Positions 8,202 through 16,430 of a DNA stretch of 32,216 nucleotides are shown here, piece by piece. The notes below the pieces were generated by a model. The model was not told the DNA's origin and did no database searches. It saw only the letters and a list, made by a program, of their open reading frames with translations. The position numbers and the translations under genes are program-made. Source of the stretch: JADJPL01 sp040382095. Lineage in GTDB: Bacteria > Bacteroidota > Bacteroidia > Chitinophagales > Saprospiraceae. How positions within the stretch are numbered: position 1 is the stretch's first letter; the number at the start of each line of letters is the position of its first letter. The stretch is taken from positions 1-32,216 of the forward strand of contig JBEIGB010000036.1 in the NCBI GenBank assembly GCA_040382095.1, in the 5' to 3' direction.

Positions 8202-9698
8202 GAAATATTCCTCCTTTCGTTGCTTACCGGGAGTAGAAATTACCATCAGCCCTAAAAAGGTGATCAGGCCGTTGAGCAACAGCAGCAAAAATCCAAACTT
8301 GAAGCCTGCAAAGAGTTCCACAGAATATTTATCCAGAAAGTAACTCAGAATGGGCGAAGCAATACAAATCGGCAACACCCACTTATCCCGGACATTCCTG
8401 TTGGTCAGGATGCCGAAACCGAATAAACCGAGCAACGGCCCGTAGGTATAGCCCGCCCAAATAAAGACGGCGCTGAGTACGGCCTGATTATTGATTTCCT
8501 TGAAAATAATGATAATGACGAATAAAAGCAGGGAAAAGCCCAGGTGTACCAGTGTGCGCTTGCGCTTTTTCACCTCCTCCGATTCATCCGACTTTTCAAA
8601 ATTCAGGAAATCCACACAAAACGCCGTGGTCAGCGCAGCAAGGGCAGAATCGGAGCTGGCATAAGTGGCCGCTGTGATGCCGAGGATAAACAGGATGCCC
8701 ACTAACGGGGCAAAATGCTGCAGCGCGAGCGTGGGGTACACCAGATCGGTCTTTTCAGGTGCCTCCATACCGGTCTGCGCCATATATATATATAACAAAG
8801 CCCCAAGGGTAAGAAAAAGAATATTGGTGACTACCATGATGATGGAAAAGACAAACATGTTTTTTTGTGCATCTTTCAGTGTCCGGCAGGAAAGGTTCTT
8901 CTGCATGATATCCTGATCGAGCCCGGACATGGTCAGGGTAATCAGTGCGCCTCCGAAGAATTGCTTGAAAAAATTATTAGGATCGCTCCAACCGCCCTCA
9001 AAAAACAGCACCTGGGAATATTCACTCGCAGCGACAGCCTGAAAAATCCCCCCAAGCCCAAGATCCAGGGATTTTCCTACACTGATGATCGTCAAGGCAA
9101 GCGCTGCCAGCAGGAAGAAGGTCTGCAGGGAGTCCGTATAAATAATGGTGTTCATCCCACCCCGGAACGTATAGGTCCAGATCAGGGCAATGGAAATCAG
9201 TACGGTCAGCCAGAAAGGTATCCCGAAAGTACTCAGTACGAATTCGTGTAAAATAGATGCCGCAAGGAACAACCGGAAGGCGGCGCCAATGGTCCTCGAA
9301 ATGAGAAAGTAGGCTGAGCCCGTTTTATAGGAAAAGAAACCCAGGCGATTTTCCAGATAGGTATAAATCGAGGTGAGCTGCAGCCGGTAATAGAGCGGCA
9401 TCAGTACCGTGCCGATCGCCAGATAGCCCAGCAAATATCCGAATACCACCTGCATGTAGGAAAAGTCTTTGTTTAGCGCATCTCCGCCGACCACCCCAGG
9501 TGTGGATACGAACGAGACCCCGGAAATGGAAGTGCCGATCATCCCGAAGGCGACCAGCATCCAGGGTGCCTGGCGCCCTGCGAGAAAAAAGGAAGAGCTG
9601 TCGCTTTTCTTGCCCGTGAAGAAAGAAATCACAATAAGCAAGGTAAAATAAGCGATTACGATGCCGAGGATTAAGCCAGGTGTAAGTTGCTGAATCAT
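8199..9698 (-). CDS. Sodium:solute symporter (SSS family)
   Basis: A 499-residue, highly hydrophobic protein with about 13 predicted membrane segments, matching the length and layout of the SSSF (TC 2.A.21) family. The first transmembrane region is followed by the family-typical stretch SSSFFLAGRQAPWMLVAFGM then IGTSISGVSF, where the conserved Gly/Ser-rich unwound helix contributes to Na+ binding. TYTFRGGMNTIIYTDSLQ matches the family region R.GG...V..TD..Q. It ends just before a cytoplasmic tail GKQRKEEYF. Sodium-coupled uptake of a small solute is expected, but sugar, amino acid, sialic acid and other substrates are all possible. It lies 60 bases downstream of lspA and 24 upstream of fabH on the same strand. 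Confidence 0.88.
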   Translation of the reverse strand: MIQQLTPGLILGIVIAYFTLLIVISFFTGKKSDSSSFFLAGRQAPWMLVAFGMIGTSISGVSFVSTPGVVGGDALNKDFSYMQVVFGYLLGYLAIGTVLMPLYYRLQLTSIYTYLENRLGFFSYKTGSAYFLISRTIGAAFRLFLAASILHEFVLSTFGIPFWLTVLISIALIWTYTFRGGMNTIIYTDSLQTFFLLAALALTIISVGKSLDLGLGGIFQAVAASEYSQVLFFEGGWSDPNNFFKQFFGGALITLTMSGLDQDIMQKNLSCRTLKDAQKNMFVFSIIMVVTNILFLTLGALLYIYMAQTGMEAPEKTDLVYPTLALQHFAPLVGILFILGITAATYASSDSALAALTTAFCVDFLNFEKSDESEEVKKRKRTLVHLGFSLLLFVIIIIFKEINNQAVLSAVFIWAGYTYGPLLGLFGFGILTNRNVRDKWVLPICIASPILSYFLDKYSVELFAGFKFGFLLLLLNGLITFLGLMVISTPGKQRKEEYF

Positions 9699-9758
9699 AG
9701 GTGTTTTTTTTAATCACGTATTAATGTCCGGGCTTATCCGGATAGCTCACAACGTTAG

Positions 9759-10325
9759 CTATAATGATTGACCCGTTTCCCCGGGTAATTGTTCCCGATG
9801 GCTATTTTCCGAAGCAGGGGGATTTTCCGGAGCAGGGGGATTTTCCGGTTTTGGTTTTTGGAAAGCAGTGGGCAGCAGAATAGCAAGCCCCAGCATGATT
9901 GCGACGTCGGCAAAGTTAAAAATGCCGGTGCGGACGCCCCCGATCCCCATATTCATGAAATCCACGACATGGCCCTGGGCAATCCGGTCATAAATATTAC
10001 TACCGCCCCCCCCAAGGATAAGTCCGAATGCGGTTTGTGCCCAGGGGCCTACCTCCTCTGCACGAAGCGCATGGTAAAATAAATACAACAGCACGGCGAC
10101 CGGAACGATTGCCAATACCCAATACCGCAACTGATCGGGCATATTCGCGCCAAGGCTTAGGAAAGCACCTTCGTTGAGGGCGTATTGCAGGCGGAAAAAA
10201 TCGTTCCAGTAAGGCCGCGGTATAGACATCGCGAGTGTTTCCGTGGCCCAGGCTTTCGTCCACCGGTCGAGTACGACAATAAGCAATACCGGGATCAAAA
10301 GCCTTTTCAGACGGTTCCAATGCAT
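9759..10325 (-). CDS. lspA: Lipoprotein signal peptidase (signal peptidase II)
   Basis: A 188-residue inner-membrane aspartyl protease that removes signal peptides from diacylglyceryl-prolipoproteins. Four membrane helices are visible. Key residues: Asp20 in VLDRWTKAW, Asn51 in YALNEGAFLSLG, the ILGGGGSNIYDR motif (104-115), catalytic Asp122 in GHVVDFMN and catalytic Asp140 in FNFADVAIML. After the last helix there is an unusual hydrophilic tail of about 30 residues with the duplicated unit PENPPAPENPPA, absent from E. coli LspA (164 residues) and produced by an 18-bp tandem repeat. A run of eight G on the coding strand falls inside the conserved GGxxxN motif. It heads a minus-strand run with the symporter. 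Confidence 0.94.
   Translation of the reverse strand: MHWNRLKRLLIPVLLIVVLDRWTKAWATETLAMSIPRPYWNDFFRLQYALNEGAFLSLGANMPDQLRYWVLAIVPVAVLLYLFYHALRAEEVGPWAQTAFGLILGGGGSNIYDRIAQGHVVDFMNMGIGGVRTGIFNFADVAIMLGLAILLPTAFQKPKPENPPAPENPPASENSHREQLPGETGQSL
9813..9848 (+). repeat. Perfect 18-bp tandem duplication in the 3' end of lspA
   Basis: Two identical adjacent copies of AGCAGGGGGATTTTCCGG (9813-9830 and 9831-9848). On the coding (minus) strand they encode the repeated PENPPA units in the hydrophilic C-terminal tail of LspA. The unit length is a multiple of three, so copy-number change would not break the frame. Confidence 0.9.
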
Positions 10326-10349
10326 GGCCAGGGCGGTTTATTTGGTGTT

Positions 10350-10379
10350 CAAAAATATTCTGACGCTGCGAAAATACAA
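10350..10379 (-). promoter_or_regulatory. Candidate promoter for lspA (TTG-N19-TATTTTTG)
   Basis: Read on the minus strand, TTG (10377-10379) is followed after 19 bases by TATTTTTG (10350-10357). This matches the Bacteroidota sigma-70-type pattern, with -33 TTG spaced about 19 bases from -7 TAnnTTTG. The -7 element ends 24 bases before the lspA ATG. It is the best-formed promoter in the window. Confidence 0.65.
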
Positions 10380-10473
10380 GTTATCCGGATAAAAGCATTA
10401 TTTTCACTCCGAAAGGAAAAATGTACGCTCCCCTAACCGGGTCTTTTGGTCAAACAGCAACACCATTACGTCT

Positions 10474-11739
10474 ATGTCACCAGTATTTACCAACGATGCC
10501 GTTGTATTTGGCATCCTGATCTGCACCCTTGCCCTTGTTTTCTGGACTTCCGGTCTGGACCGTCCGTTTTGGAAAAAATTTTACGGGATTGTGCCTCCGT
10601 TACTGCTGTGCTACTTTCTTCCCGCGCTCCTGCACTGGCCGCTCGGCCTTATTTCTGGTGAAGAATATGCGGATGGCAGTAAATCGCAGTTGTATTTCGT
10701 TGCTTCGAATTATCTGCTCCCTGCCTGCCTCATCATGCTTTGCATCAGCATTGATTTTAAAGGATTAATCAGCCTGGGCCCCAAGGCCCTGATCATGTTT
10801 TTGGCGGGCACCCTTGGGGTTATCCTCGGCGGTCCGATTGCCCTGCTCCTCGTCACCAATCTGGCCCCCAACCTGATTCCAACCTCTCCGGAGTTGTTGT
10901 GGAAGGGGCTCTCTACTATCGCCGGAAGTTGGATTGGAGGTGGTGCCAACCAAACGGCAATGAAGGAAATCTTTCTGGTGGAAGACAACCTGTTCGCCAC
11001 CATGATTGTCGTGGATGTAGTCGTTGCGAACGTATGGATGGGTTTTCTGTTGTACGGAGCGGGGCGGTACCGCGAAATTGACCGTTGGCTGAAAGCCGAT
11101 AATTCAGCCATCGAGCAACTTCGGGAAAGAGTAGAAAAATTTCAGTCCAGTGTGGCGAAAATCCCAACCACGTCTGAATGGTTCCTTTTGCTGGCCGTGG
11201 CCTTTGGAGGCACAGCGATCTCGCACTGGGGTGCAGATATTATCGTGCCATGGACTAAACAATACGCCGTGCAATTACAGGCTTATCGGCTGGATGCGAT
11301 TATTTCCACCTTTTTCTGGGTTGTAGTCATCGCCACCACTTTTGGCCTGGCACTGTCATTTTCGAAAGCAAAGAACCTCGAGGGCGTGGGGGCTTCTAAA
11401 TTGGGTTCTGTATTTATCTATATTCTCGTTGCCACGATCGGCATGAAAATGGACCTTGGACAGGTGTGGCAGAATATCGGGCTGTTTGCGGTAGGAATTG
11501 TCTGGATGCTGATCCACATCATCGTACTGCTGGCCGTAGGACGCCTGATCAGGGCGCCGTTCTTCTTCATCGCGGTAGGTAGCCAGGCCAATATCGGCGG
11601 TGCGGCGTCGGCACCCGTTGTGGCCTCTGCGTTCAGCCCTGCGCTGGCTCCGGTAGGTGTGTTGCTGGCCGTACTGGGCTATGCACTCGGCACCTACGGG
11701 GGCCTGGTTTGTGCTTATCTGATGTCGTTAATTGCTTAG
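10474..11739 (+). CDS. DUF819 family integral membrane protein
   Basis: A 421-residue polytopic protein with roughly 11-12 hydrophobic segments. The layout matches DUF819: an N-terminal helix pair, a Gly-rich central core GSWIGGGANQTAMKEI, then VVDVVVANVWMGFLLYGAG, and the C-terminal VGSQANIGGAASAPVVASAF region followed by the final helices. The two matching Gly-rich half-motifs suggest an inverted-repeat transporter fold. Family members are uncharacterised or tentatively described as permeases; no substrate can be assigned. It stands alone, divergent from lspA and converging on folB with a 10-base gap. Confidence 0.82.
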   Translation: MSPVFTNDAVVFGILICTLALVFWTSGLDRPFWKKFYGIVPPLLLCYFLPALLHWPLGLISGEEYADGSKSQLYFVASNYLLPACLIMLCISIDFKGLISLGPKALIMFLAGTLGVILGGPIALLLVTNLAPNLIPTSPELLWKGLSTIAGSWIGGGANQTAMKEIFLVEDNLFATMIVVDVVVANVWMGFLLYGAGRYREIDRWLKADNSAIEQLRERVEKFQSSVAKIPTTSEWFLLLAVAFGGTAISHWGADIIVPWTKQYAVQLQAYRLDAIISTFFWVVVIATTFGLALSFSKAKNLEGVGASKLGSVFIYILVATIGMKMDLGQVWQNIGLFAVGIVWMLIHIIVLLAVGRLIRAPFFFIAVGSQANIGGAASAPVVASAFSPALAPVGVLLAVLGYALGTYGGLVCAYLMSLIA

Positions 11740-11749
11740 TGCCACCCCT

Positions 11750-12145
11750 TTATCCTTCAACCTCGACGTAAGCCCTGGCGATTTTTCCGCCCATAGGTGG
11801 GTTAAACTTGCTTACCCTGACGCGGATATGCTTGATCGTCACCCGGTAATCATCCGGATGTTCGAGATCCTTGTAATAGGATTTGATTTTGGCGAGAATG
11901 GACGCGGCAAGGGTCTCAATCATCTTAACCGGCTTTTTCATCTCCAGTTTACAAATATTATAAATCGTCTCATAGTTGATGGTCGTACTGATATCATCCG
12001 CCGGCAATTTTACGCTGCTATCGGCGAGTTCTATGAGAGTATCGAGGTAAACATCCACCTGATATTGGTTACCGACGATTTGCTCTTCCTGATAATATCC
12101 GTGACAGGCATGAAACAGCATGCCTTCCAGTGCAATTTTCCTCAT
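11750..12145 (-). CDS. folB: Dihydroneopterin aldolase
   Basis: A 131-residue enzyme of tetrahydrofolate synthesis that cleaves 7,8-dihydroneopterin to 6-hydroxymethyl-dihydropterin and glycolaldehyde. The signature MLFHACHGYYQEEQIVGNQY matches the family pattern FHG...EE...GQ.F, followed by VDVYLDT. The central INYETIYNIC and the C-terminal ETLAASILAKIKSYY and RVTIKHIRVRVSKFNPP match the family pattern, including the active-site Lys. The start at 12145 (MRKIALEG) is chosen because the longer frame to 12217 adds a non-conserved Cys-rich leader. It is transcribed divergently from the acyl-CoA dehydrogenase gene. Confidence 0.92.
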   Translation of the reverse strand: MRKIALEGMLFHACHGYYQEEQIVGNQYQVDVYLDTLIELADSSVKLPADDISTTINYETIYNICKLEMKKPVKMIETLAASILAKIKSYYKDLEHPDDYRVTIKHIRVRVSKFNPPMGGKIARAYVEVEG

Positions 12146-12198
12146 GGCGCAGCAGGTTTGATATGCAGGGCAAAATAGTAAGATATGCTTAAAATCCT

Positions 12199-12206
12199 TA
12201 CCTTTG
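12199..12206 (+). promoter_or_regulatory. Candidate -7 promoter element for acyl-CoA dehydrogenase gene
   Basis: TACCTTTG is an exact match to TAnnTTTG, 64 bases before the ATG at 12271. No -33 TTG was found at 19-base spacing. It lies in the short divergent region shared with folB. Confidence 0.45.
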
Positions 12207-12270
12207 CGGCAGAACAAAATCTGATGGCCCGCAACAACATAAGAGTGGCGCCTTCATAAAAACCATAGCG

Positions 12271-13488
12271 ATGAAACAGAATGGAACCCACCCTGCTGTC
12301 GGGAAGAAAGCCCGGGAAGACCGCTTTCAGGGGCACGATTATTATTTGGTGGACGAATTGCTCCAGGATGACCACCTGATGGCCCGGGAGGCCGTGCGGA
12401 CCTGGGTCAAACAGGAAGTATCGCCAATTATCGAAGCCTATGCAGAACGTGCGGAATGCCCGGCACATCTTTTCAAAGGCCTCGCAGATATCGGTGCTTT
12501 TGGCCCAAGTATCCCTGTGGAATATGGGGGTGGGGGCATGGACGAAATCGCCTATGGCGTGATCATGCAAGAGTTGGAGCGCGGCGACTCCGGTGTGCGG
12601 TCAATGGCTTCTGTACAAGGCTCCCTGGTGATGTACCCCATTTACCGATTTGGCTCGGAAGAACAAAAACGCAAATATCTGCCTAAATTAGGGGCCGGAG
12701 AGTTCATCGGCTGTTTTGGTCTTACCGAGCCCGACCACGGCTCTAATCCCGCCGGTATGTCCACCCATGTAAGGGACGACGGGGATGCCTATATTCTAAA
12801 CGGTGCAAAAATGTGGATCACCAACTCCCCTGTAGCAGACCTTGCTGTCGTCTGGGCAAAGGATGAAGGGGGGATTATCCGCGGCATGATCGTGGAGCGG
12901 GGTATGCCTGGCTTTTCCGCACCGGAAATCAAAGGGAAATGGTCGTTGCGCGCATCTGTCACCGGCGAACTGGTTTTCGAAGATGTCCGGGTGCCCAAAG
13001 CTAATGTCCTGCCTAACATCCAGGGGATGAAAGGCCCCCTGTCCTGTCTTTCGAAAGCACGCTATGGTATTGCCTGGGGTGCAATTGGTGCAGCGATGGA
13101 CTGCTATGATTCTGCCCTCCGGTACGCCCAGGAACGGGTACAGTTTGGCCGGCCTATCGGACAGTTCCAGCTTACCCAAAAGAAACTGGCCGAGATGATT
13201 ACCGAAATTACAAAGGCCCAGTTACTGGTCTGGCGCCTGGGGGTATTGGCCAATCAGGGCAAAGCCACTCCTGCACAGGTATCTATGGCCAAGCGCAATA
13301 ATGTGATGATGGCGCTGGAGGTTGCCCGTGAAGCCAGACAAATCCATGGTGGGATGGGCATCACCAATGAATACCCGATTATGCGGCACATGATGAACCT
13401 GGAAACTGTCCTCACTTACGAAGGCACCCACGATATCCACCTGCTCATTACCGGCTATGATATTACGGGCCTCAATGCCTTCCAATAG
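12271..13488 (+). CDS. Acyl-CoA dehydrogenase, glutaryl-CoA dehydrogenase type
   Basis: A 405-residue flavoenzyme that oxidises an acyl-CoA thioester, passing electrons to ETF. The three usual parts are visible: N-terminal helical domain; central beta domain with GCFGLTEPDHGSNPAGM and KMWITNSPVADLAVVWA; C-terminal helical domain with RYAQERVQFGRPIGQFQL. The catalytic base is Glu384 in TYEGTHDIH, placed as in glutaryl-CoA dehydrogenase, whose members typically carry that sequence; the early RSMASVQGSLVMYPIYRFG segment also fits that subgroup. Decarboxylating activity on glutaryl-CoA (lysine/tryptophan breakdown) is therefore likely but not proven. A candidate -7 element lies 64 bases upstream. 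No linked catabolic genes are present. Confidence 0.88.
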   Translation: MKQNGTHPAVGKKAREDRFQGHDYYLVDELLQDDHLMAREAVRTWVKQEVSPIIEAYAERAECPAHLFKGLADIGAFGPSIPVEYGGGGMDEIAYGVIMQELERGDSGVRSMASVQGSLVMYPIYRFGSEEQKRKYLPKLGAGEFIGCFGLTEPDHGSNPAGMSTHVRDDGDAYILNGAKMWITNSPVADLAVVWAKDEGGIIRGMIVERGMPGFSAPEIKGKWSLRASVTGELVFEDVRVPKANVLPNIQGMKGPLSCLSKARYGIAWGAIGAAMDCYDSALRYAQERVQFGRPIGQFQLTQKKLAEMITEITKAQLLVWRLGVLANQGKATPAQVSMAKRNNVMMALEVAREARQIHGGMGITNEYPIMRHMMNLETVLTYEGTHDIHLLITGYDITGLNAFQ

Positions 13489-13620
13489 CCCTTTCGCGAA
13501 TAAACGAAATAAACGTTTTTTTTACGTCAAAACCAATGGAAAAGCCGGGGTGCCGAGGTATAGCAGCATCATACGGAACCATCCCGTAGTTTCCTGAAAT
13601 CATTACTTAAAAAAAAGTAC

Positions 13621-14835
13621 ATGAATTCCCTTCAAAAGGCAATCGCGTTGCTCCTCATGGCAAGTGCTGCCCAAGGTACACTGAACGCCCAGCAGCAAGA
13701 CGGCGTTATCACATTGGTTAACCCTTCTTTCGAAGATATGCCCCGTCACAGCAAACCCCCAAGAGGATGGATTGATTGTGGCTCAGGAGGAGAAACGCCC
13801 GTAGATGTGCAGCCCAGTGGCACGTTTAGCGTGACTAAGCCTGCACACGATGGAGAGACTTATCTCGGTATGGTTGTTCGAGACAACGATACCTGGGAAA
13901 TGGTCTCTCAACGGCTAAGTGCGCCCATGAAAAAAGGCACCTGCTACGAATTCAGTATCTTCCTTTGCCGCTCCGAACTCTACGTGAGCTATAGCCGCCT
14001 CTCCGATGAAACCGCCAATTATACCACTCCCGCAAAACTGAGGATTTATGGCGGCTACGATTATTGCGACAAACAGTACCTGCTGGGCGAAACCAACCTC
14101 ATAATCAATACCCGCTGGCTGGAATACCGCTTTAAATTCGACCCCCTGGAGAATTATTCCCATATCTCCTTCGAGGCTTTCTATAAAACGCCTACACTCT
14201 TCCCCTATAACGGCAATATCCTCGCCGATAAAGCTTCTGCGATCGTACCCATCCCCTGCGACGAAACCCTCGCAGAAAAAGAGGAGCTCAAACAGCCAGA
14301 GCAAAAACCCGCGGCCCCAACCCCACCTAAAAAACCGGATACCACCACGGCTGGCAAGCCCAATTCGCCCCCCGCACAGCCGACATCACCCGCTCCCCGG
14401 TCTGAACCTGCTACCACCGAACCCAAACCCGCCATCGTCGAAAATGCGGATTTTTCTAAAATCAAACGCTCCGACCTCAAAAAAGGACAAACCCTGCGTT
14501 TGGAAGGTATCCTCTTCGAAGTGGATCGCTCGGTAATTGCCAAAGAATCCTATACCGCGCTGAACGAACTGGTAAATTTCATGCTTGAGAACCCGGATAT
14601 CACAATCGAAATTGGTGGTCATACCAATGGCTTGTGCTCGGATGCTTTCTGCGATCAGCTTTCAACGGCCCGGGCAAAAGTGGTAAGTGAATACATGGCC
14701 CAACGGGGTATCCCCCGTGCCCGCCTCCAATATAAAGGCTATGGGAAAAGATTTCCAATCGCAGGGAACGATACCCCCGAAGGCAGGCGCAAAAATCAAC
14801 GGGTAGAAGTAAAAATCCTGGATATGGGCAGCTAA
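13621..14835 (+). CDS. OmpA-family envelope protein with N-terminal jelly-roll-like domain
   Basis: A 404-residue exported protein. Residues 1-23 form a signal peptide (basic K7, hydrophobic core, then LNAQ). Residues ~30-215 begin LVNPSFEDMP and continue with strands such as YLGMVVRDN and YEFSIFLCRS; this resembles the carbohydrate-binding-like domains often placed before OmpA modules in Bacteroidota. A Pro/Thr-rich linker (about 220-275) follows. The C-terminal ~105 residues are the peptidoglycan-binding OmpA domain: LEGILFEVDRSVI, IEIGGHTNG, LSTARAKVVSEYM and YGKRFPIAGNDTPEGRRKNQRVEV. It probably tethers the outer membrane or an exposed domain to peptidoglycan. It stands alone and converges on aroA. 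Confidence 0.87.
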   Translation: MNSLQKAIALLLMASAAQGTLNAQQQDGVITLVNPSFEDMPRHSKPPRGWIDCGSGGETPVDVQPSGTFSVTKPAHDGETYLGMVVRDNDTWEMVSQRLSAPMKKGTCYEFSIFLCRSELYVSYSRLSDETANYTTPAKLRIYGGYDYCDKQYLLGETNLIINTRWLEYRFKFDPLENYSHISFEAFYKTPTLFPYNGNILADKASAIVPIPCDETLAEKEELKQPEQKPAAPTPPKKPDTTTAGKPNSPPAQPTSPAPRSEPATTEPKPAIVENADFSKIKRSDLKKGQTLRLEGILFEVDRSVIAKESYTALNELVNFMLENPDITIEIGGHTNGLCSDAFCDQLSTARAKVVSEYMAQRGIPRARLQYKGYGKRFPIAGNDTPEGRRKNQRVEVKILDMGS

Positions 14836-14884
14836 AGCATCCGGAAGGCTTGCGGGAAAAGCAATCCGATACCCATGCCCAATA

Positions 14885-14900
14885 AGCGGGCCTCCCCGCT
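14885..14900. terminator. Short hairpin between convergent ompA-like gene and aroA
   Basis: AGCGGG (14885-14890) and CCCGCT (14895-14900) form a 6-bp GC-rich stem with a CCTC loop, midway between two convergent genes. There is no U-tract on either side, so terminator function is only a possibility. Confidence 0.3.
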
Positions 14901-14908
14901 CATGGAAA

Positions 14909-16144
14909 TCAAATATCCAGCGTAAAGCCCAGTTTCTTCAGGTCTTCCCAAAAAGCCGGATATGACTTCACCACTACTTCCGGGTCTTCAATCCGGAGCT
15001 TGCCGAGTAAGGCCAAAGGTGCGAAAGCCATAGCCATGCGATGGTCTTCATACGTTTGGATCGTGGGCAGCCCGTGCCACCTGGCAAGCCCTTCTACCGT
15101 AAACCCTCCCCCAGCTTCATCGTCGAATGACCCGACGACAACTTCCATCTTTTCCAACTCCTGCCGGAGGGCTTCAATGCGGTCGGTCTCTTTTATGCGC
15201 AGAGTTTCGACACCGCGAAAAGTGCCGGGGATACCCAGACCTGCACAAGTAGCCGCAAGGGTCTGTGCCAAATCCGGGCAGCGCAGGAAATCATAAGCAA
15301 ACGCCGGTAATTTACTTTGACCCGCCTTGGTAATACGGATACCCTCTGTGCCAAAGCGGGTATAGACCCCGAGTGACTCATACAGCTCGGGGAGAATGGC
15401 ATCACCTTGCAGGCTATTGGGGAAAAGCCCCCCCAGGAAAAGATCGGCCGATTGCGAAAGCGCCGCCATTGCATAATAATAGGAAGCTGCTGACCAGTCG
15501 GCCTCCACCATAAAGGGTCTTGCCTCGTAAGATTGAGGAGGCACATGTATTGTCCTGCCTTTCCAGGTGTGGTGGACACCAAAATACCCCATGAGCCGCA
15601 AGGTCATTTCAATATATGGCCTGGAAACAATTTTCCCCTCCAGATGCAGGGTCAGACCATTGGGCAATACAGGCGCAATCATCAGCAAGGCAGAGATATA
15701 CTGGCTGCTCGTCCCCGCTGAAATGGATAGCGCTGCAGATACCCCCAGGTTACTGGGCGGCCCAATCCGAAGGGGGGGGAACCCCGGCTTTTCCAAGTAT
15801 TCGATTTGTGCACCAATCGTCTTGAGCGCTTCCACCAAAACCCCGACCGGGCGCTCCTTCATGCGCTCCGTACCCGTCAGGACCTGCGTGCCAGGCTGCA
15901 TGGAAAGATAGGCCGTCATGAAGCGATAAGTAGTCCCCGCTGCACCTGCATCCCTGAGCTCGCCGTCGCTTTGAAGGAGGGATTCCAGCAGTTGGGTGTC
16001 TTTTGCATTCGCAAGACGGTCTATGGGAAAGTCTGTTCCACACAATGCCCTTATGATGAGTACCCGGTTAGAAATACTCTTGGAGCCTGCCAGCGAAAGG
16101 CTACCGGAAAGCTTGCCGGTAGGATGAGAAAGCGTAAGGTGCAT
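14909..16144 (-). CDS. aroA: 3-phosphoshikimate 1-carboxyvinyltransferase (EPSP synthase)
   Basis: A 411-residue enzyme of the shikimate pathway joining phosphoenolpyruvate to shikimate-3-phosphate. Seen: N-terminal LAGSKSISNRVLI with the substrate-binding Lys-Ser, GAAGTTYRFMTAYL in place of the common GNAGTAMRPL motif, the SSQYISALLM segment, the catalytic-Asp region AYDFLRCPDLAQT, LRIKETDRIEAL, and EDHRMAMAFAPLAL. It is shorter than E. coli AroA (427), and the Asn of the GNAGT motif is Ala, so it belongs to a divergent branch. The gene follows a 67-codon gene by 19 bases. aroB is 3 kb away on the other strand, so the shikimate genes are dispersed. Confidence 0.93.
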   Translation of the reverse strand: MHLTLSHPTGKLSGSLSLAGSKSISNRVLIIRALCGTDFPIDRLANAKDTQLLESLLQSDGELRDAGAAGTTYRFMTAYLSMQPGTQVLTGTERMKERPVGVLVEALKTIGAQIEYLEKPGFPPLRIGPPSNLGVSAALSISAGTSSQYISALLMIAPVLPNGLTLHLEGKIVSRPYIEMTLRLMGYFGVHHTWKGRTIHVPPQSYEARPFMVEADWSAASYYYAMAALSQSADLFLGGLFPNSLQGDAILPELYESLGVYTRFGTEGIRITKAGQSKLPAFAYDFLRCPDLAQTLAATCAGLGIPGTFRGVETLRIKETDRIEALRQELEKMEVVVGSFDDEAGGGFTVEGLARWHGLPTIQTYEDHRMAMAFAPLALLGKLRIEDPEVVVKSYPAFWEDLKKLGFTLDI

Positions 16145-16163
16145 AGGCGTTCATTCGTATCGT

Positions 16164-16367
16164 TCAGTCCACTAAGTTCCGGTATTGCTCGGCGACATCG
16201 TACTCGTGGATCTCTTTAGGACGTGCGGAAGCCCCTGTCGCCAATGGACGCCCGCCCCCGGCCTCATACAAAGAGAAAGATTCGATTACCCCGAGTGCTT
16301 CAAGGGATTCCAGGAGCTGTAGTACGCGCTCGTCTTTCTCTGAGTGCACAGTAATTAGATAATTCAT
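16164..16367 (-). CDS. Small conserved-looking protein upstream of aroA, unknown function
   Basis: A 67-residue acidic protein starting MNYLITVHSEKDERVLQLL. The first half predicts a beta strand followed by a helix (VLQLLESLEALGVIESF); the second half is polar and ends AEQYRNLVD. It lies 19 bases before aroA on the same strand, so translation and transcription are probably shared. The size and layout resemble small antitoxin-like proteins of Bacteroidota that partner RelE-type toxins, but no toxin gene is next to it, and the resemblance is only general. A near-consensus -7 element (GAACTTTG, minus strand, 16385-16392) lies 17 bases before the ATG. The frame is accepted because of its position and ordinary amino-acid composition. 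Confidence 0.6.
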   Translation of the reverse strand: MNYLITVHSEKDERVLQLLESLEALGVIESFSLYEAGGGRPLATGASARPKEIHEYDVAEQYRNLVD

Positions 16368-16430
16368 GGTTCTTAAGGGCGCGGCAAAGTTCGCGCTTAT
16401 TTTCGGCTGTATGAAAGTATGTTTAAAACA

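Noticed and set aside
8782..8794. TA dinucleotide run in the symporter gene
   Set aside because: Only about six units, coding for an ordinary YIY stretch in a membrane helix; too short to argue for phase variation.
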